This document shows positions 7,025 to 7,608 of a stretch of 7,608 bases of DNA, piece by piece. Both the position numbers and the translations under genes were made by a program. Within the stretch, counting starts at the first letter, position 1. Each line of letters opens with the position of its first letter. The notes below the pieces were generated by a model that saw only the letters and a list, made by a program, of their open reading frames with translations, was not told the origin of the DNA and did no database searches. Source of the stretch: an uncultured Coriobacteriaceae bacterium (lineage in GTDB: Bacteria > Actinomycetota > Coriobacteriia > Coriobacteriales > QAMH01). The stretch is taken from NCBI GenBank assembly GCA_902783175.1, contig CACZQA010000037.1, forward strand, positions 1 through 7,608. Direction: 5' to 3'.

Positions 7025-7608
7025 CGGACGTCGGCTCCCGCCAGAAGCGAGCGGGCGTGGTCGAGGGCCGTCTCATCGAGCGTGCCGGCGAGCATGCGCG
7101 CAATCTCGCGCACGCGCTTCTCCCCCGTGACCTTTTCCACGCGCGTGACGGGCAAGTCGGCACCCGTCTGCTTGGAGACGACGTAGTGCTCGTCTGCGAG
7201 CGCGGCGACCTGCGGCAGATGGGTGACGACGATGACCTGCGCATGGCGGGCGAGCTGGGCGATCCTGCGGGCGACCGCAGAGCCCGTCGCGCCGCCGATG
7301 CCCTGGTCGACCTCGTCGAACACGATCGTGCGGTCACGCTCTGCCGCAGCGTCGGTGCCGTGGTAGATGCACTCGAGCGCAAGCAGGATGCGGGAGAGCT
7401 CGCCGCCCGAGGCGATGCGCCCAAGCGGACGTGCGCTCGCGGCGGGTGCGGGGCGGTACAGGAGCTCGACGGCCTCCGAACCGGCATCGGTCCACCGCGC
7501 CTCGGGAAGCTCCTCGAACGAGAACTCGAACGAGGCGCCTTCCATCGAAAGCTCGTGGACGGCTTCGGCAAGCTGGGCGCAGAAGCGCGGCGCCGCCTGC
7601 TTGCGCGC
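7021..7608 (-). CDS. recN: DNA repair protein RecN, C-terminal 195 residues (gene cut by window edge)
   Basis: SMC-like ATPase that acts early in repair of DNA double-strand breaks. Only the C-terminal ATPase lobe is present. In visible-residue numbering, the ABC signature ASGGELSR is at 66-73, the Walker B strand TIVFDEVDQGIGG at 94-106, and the switch histidine in VIVVTHLPQVAA at 125-136. The visible N-terminal part (KQAAPRFCAQLAEAVHELS) resembles the end of the RecN coiled coil. The Asp-Gln-Gly-Ile-Gly-Gly sequence after Walker B and the short C-terminal tail separate RecN from SMC, RecF and SbcC. The frame is open to 7608, so the Walker A half lies outside. The TGA stop overlaps the start of the tsaC-type gene by 4 bases. 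Confidence 0.95.
   Translation of the reverse strand, partial: ARKQAAPRFCAQLAEAVHELSMEGASFEFSFEELPEARWTDAGSEAVELLYRPAPAASARPLGRIASGGELSRILLALECIYHGTDAAAERDRTIVFDEVDQGIGGATGSAVARRIAQLARHAQVIVVTHLPQVAALADEHYVVSKQTGADLPVTRVEKVTGEKRVREIARMLAGTLDETALDHARSLLAGADVR

Noticed and set aside
5864..7186. Plus-strand open frame of 440 codons opposite rpiB and tsaC
   Set aside because: It covers two well-supported minus-strand genes and has no family motif; explained by GC bias.

Overview
The window is a compact stretch of housekeeping genes, all read from the minus strand (from high to low coordinates). It holds the 3' end of recN, a tsaC/sua5-type gene, rpiB, and most of an F1Fo ATP synthase operon. The operon order is small membrane protein (AtpI position), atpB (a), atpE (c), atpF (b), atpH (delta), atpA (alpha), atpG (gamma), atpD (beta). 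Both ends of the window cut a gene: recN lacks its N-terminal part and atpD stops just after its Walker A region.

Organism: a bacterium of moderately high GC content with strong Shine-Dalgarno sites, several GTG starts and very tight gene packing. The ATP synthase proteins look like those of Gram-positive, actinobacterial-type lineages. Together with the signal-peptide-like start of subunit b and the insert in subunit alpha, they suggest a member of the Coriobacteriia. This is from memory of the family, not from a search, and genus cannot be given.

Layout: 7608-7021 recN (C-terminal ATPase lobe), overlapping by ATGA with tsaC (7024-6416). A 24-base gap follows, then rpiB (6391-5945). A GC-rich stem-loop spans the rpiB stop codon. 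The next 173 bases are partly AT-rich and contain a good sigma-70-like promoter (-35 at 5848-5843, -10 at 5826-5821), which probably drives the atp operon. The operon then runs without a clear terminator to the window edge. Junctions are mostly overlaps or gaps of 0 to 14 bases, with the ribosome site of a gene often lying inside the last codons of the one before. The exceptions flank atpE: 103 bases before it and 50 bases after it, both with potential stem-loops. This fits the need to make many more c subunits than other subunits.

Function: Fo (a, b, c) carries ions through the membrane, and F1 (alpha, beta, gamma, delta, and presumably epsilon beyond the window) makes or hydrolyses ATP. The c subunit has the carboxylate expected for ion binding but lacks the Gln and Ser/Thr ligands of known sodium types, so protons are the likely coupling ion. 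RpiB interconverts ribose 5-phosphate and ribulose 5-phosphate, TsaC makes the threonylcarbamoyl-AMP used for tRNA t6A, and RecN serves double-strand break repair.

I found no mobile element, CRISPR array, RNA gene or unknown multi-gene system. The points worth a second look are lineage-type modifications of ATP synthase subunits and the regulatory layout around rpiB/atpI and atpB/atpE.
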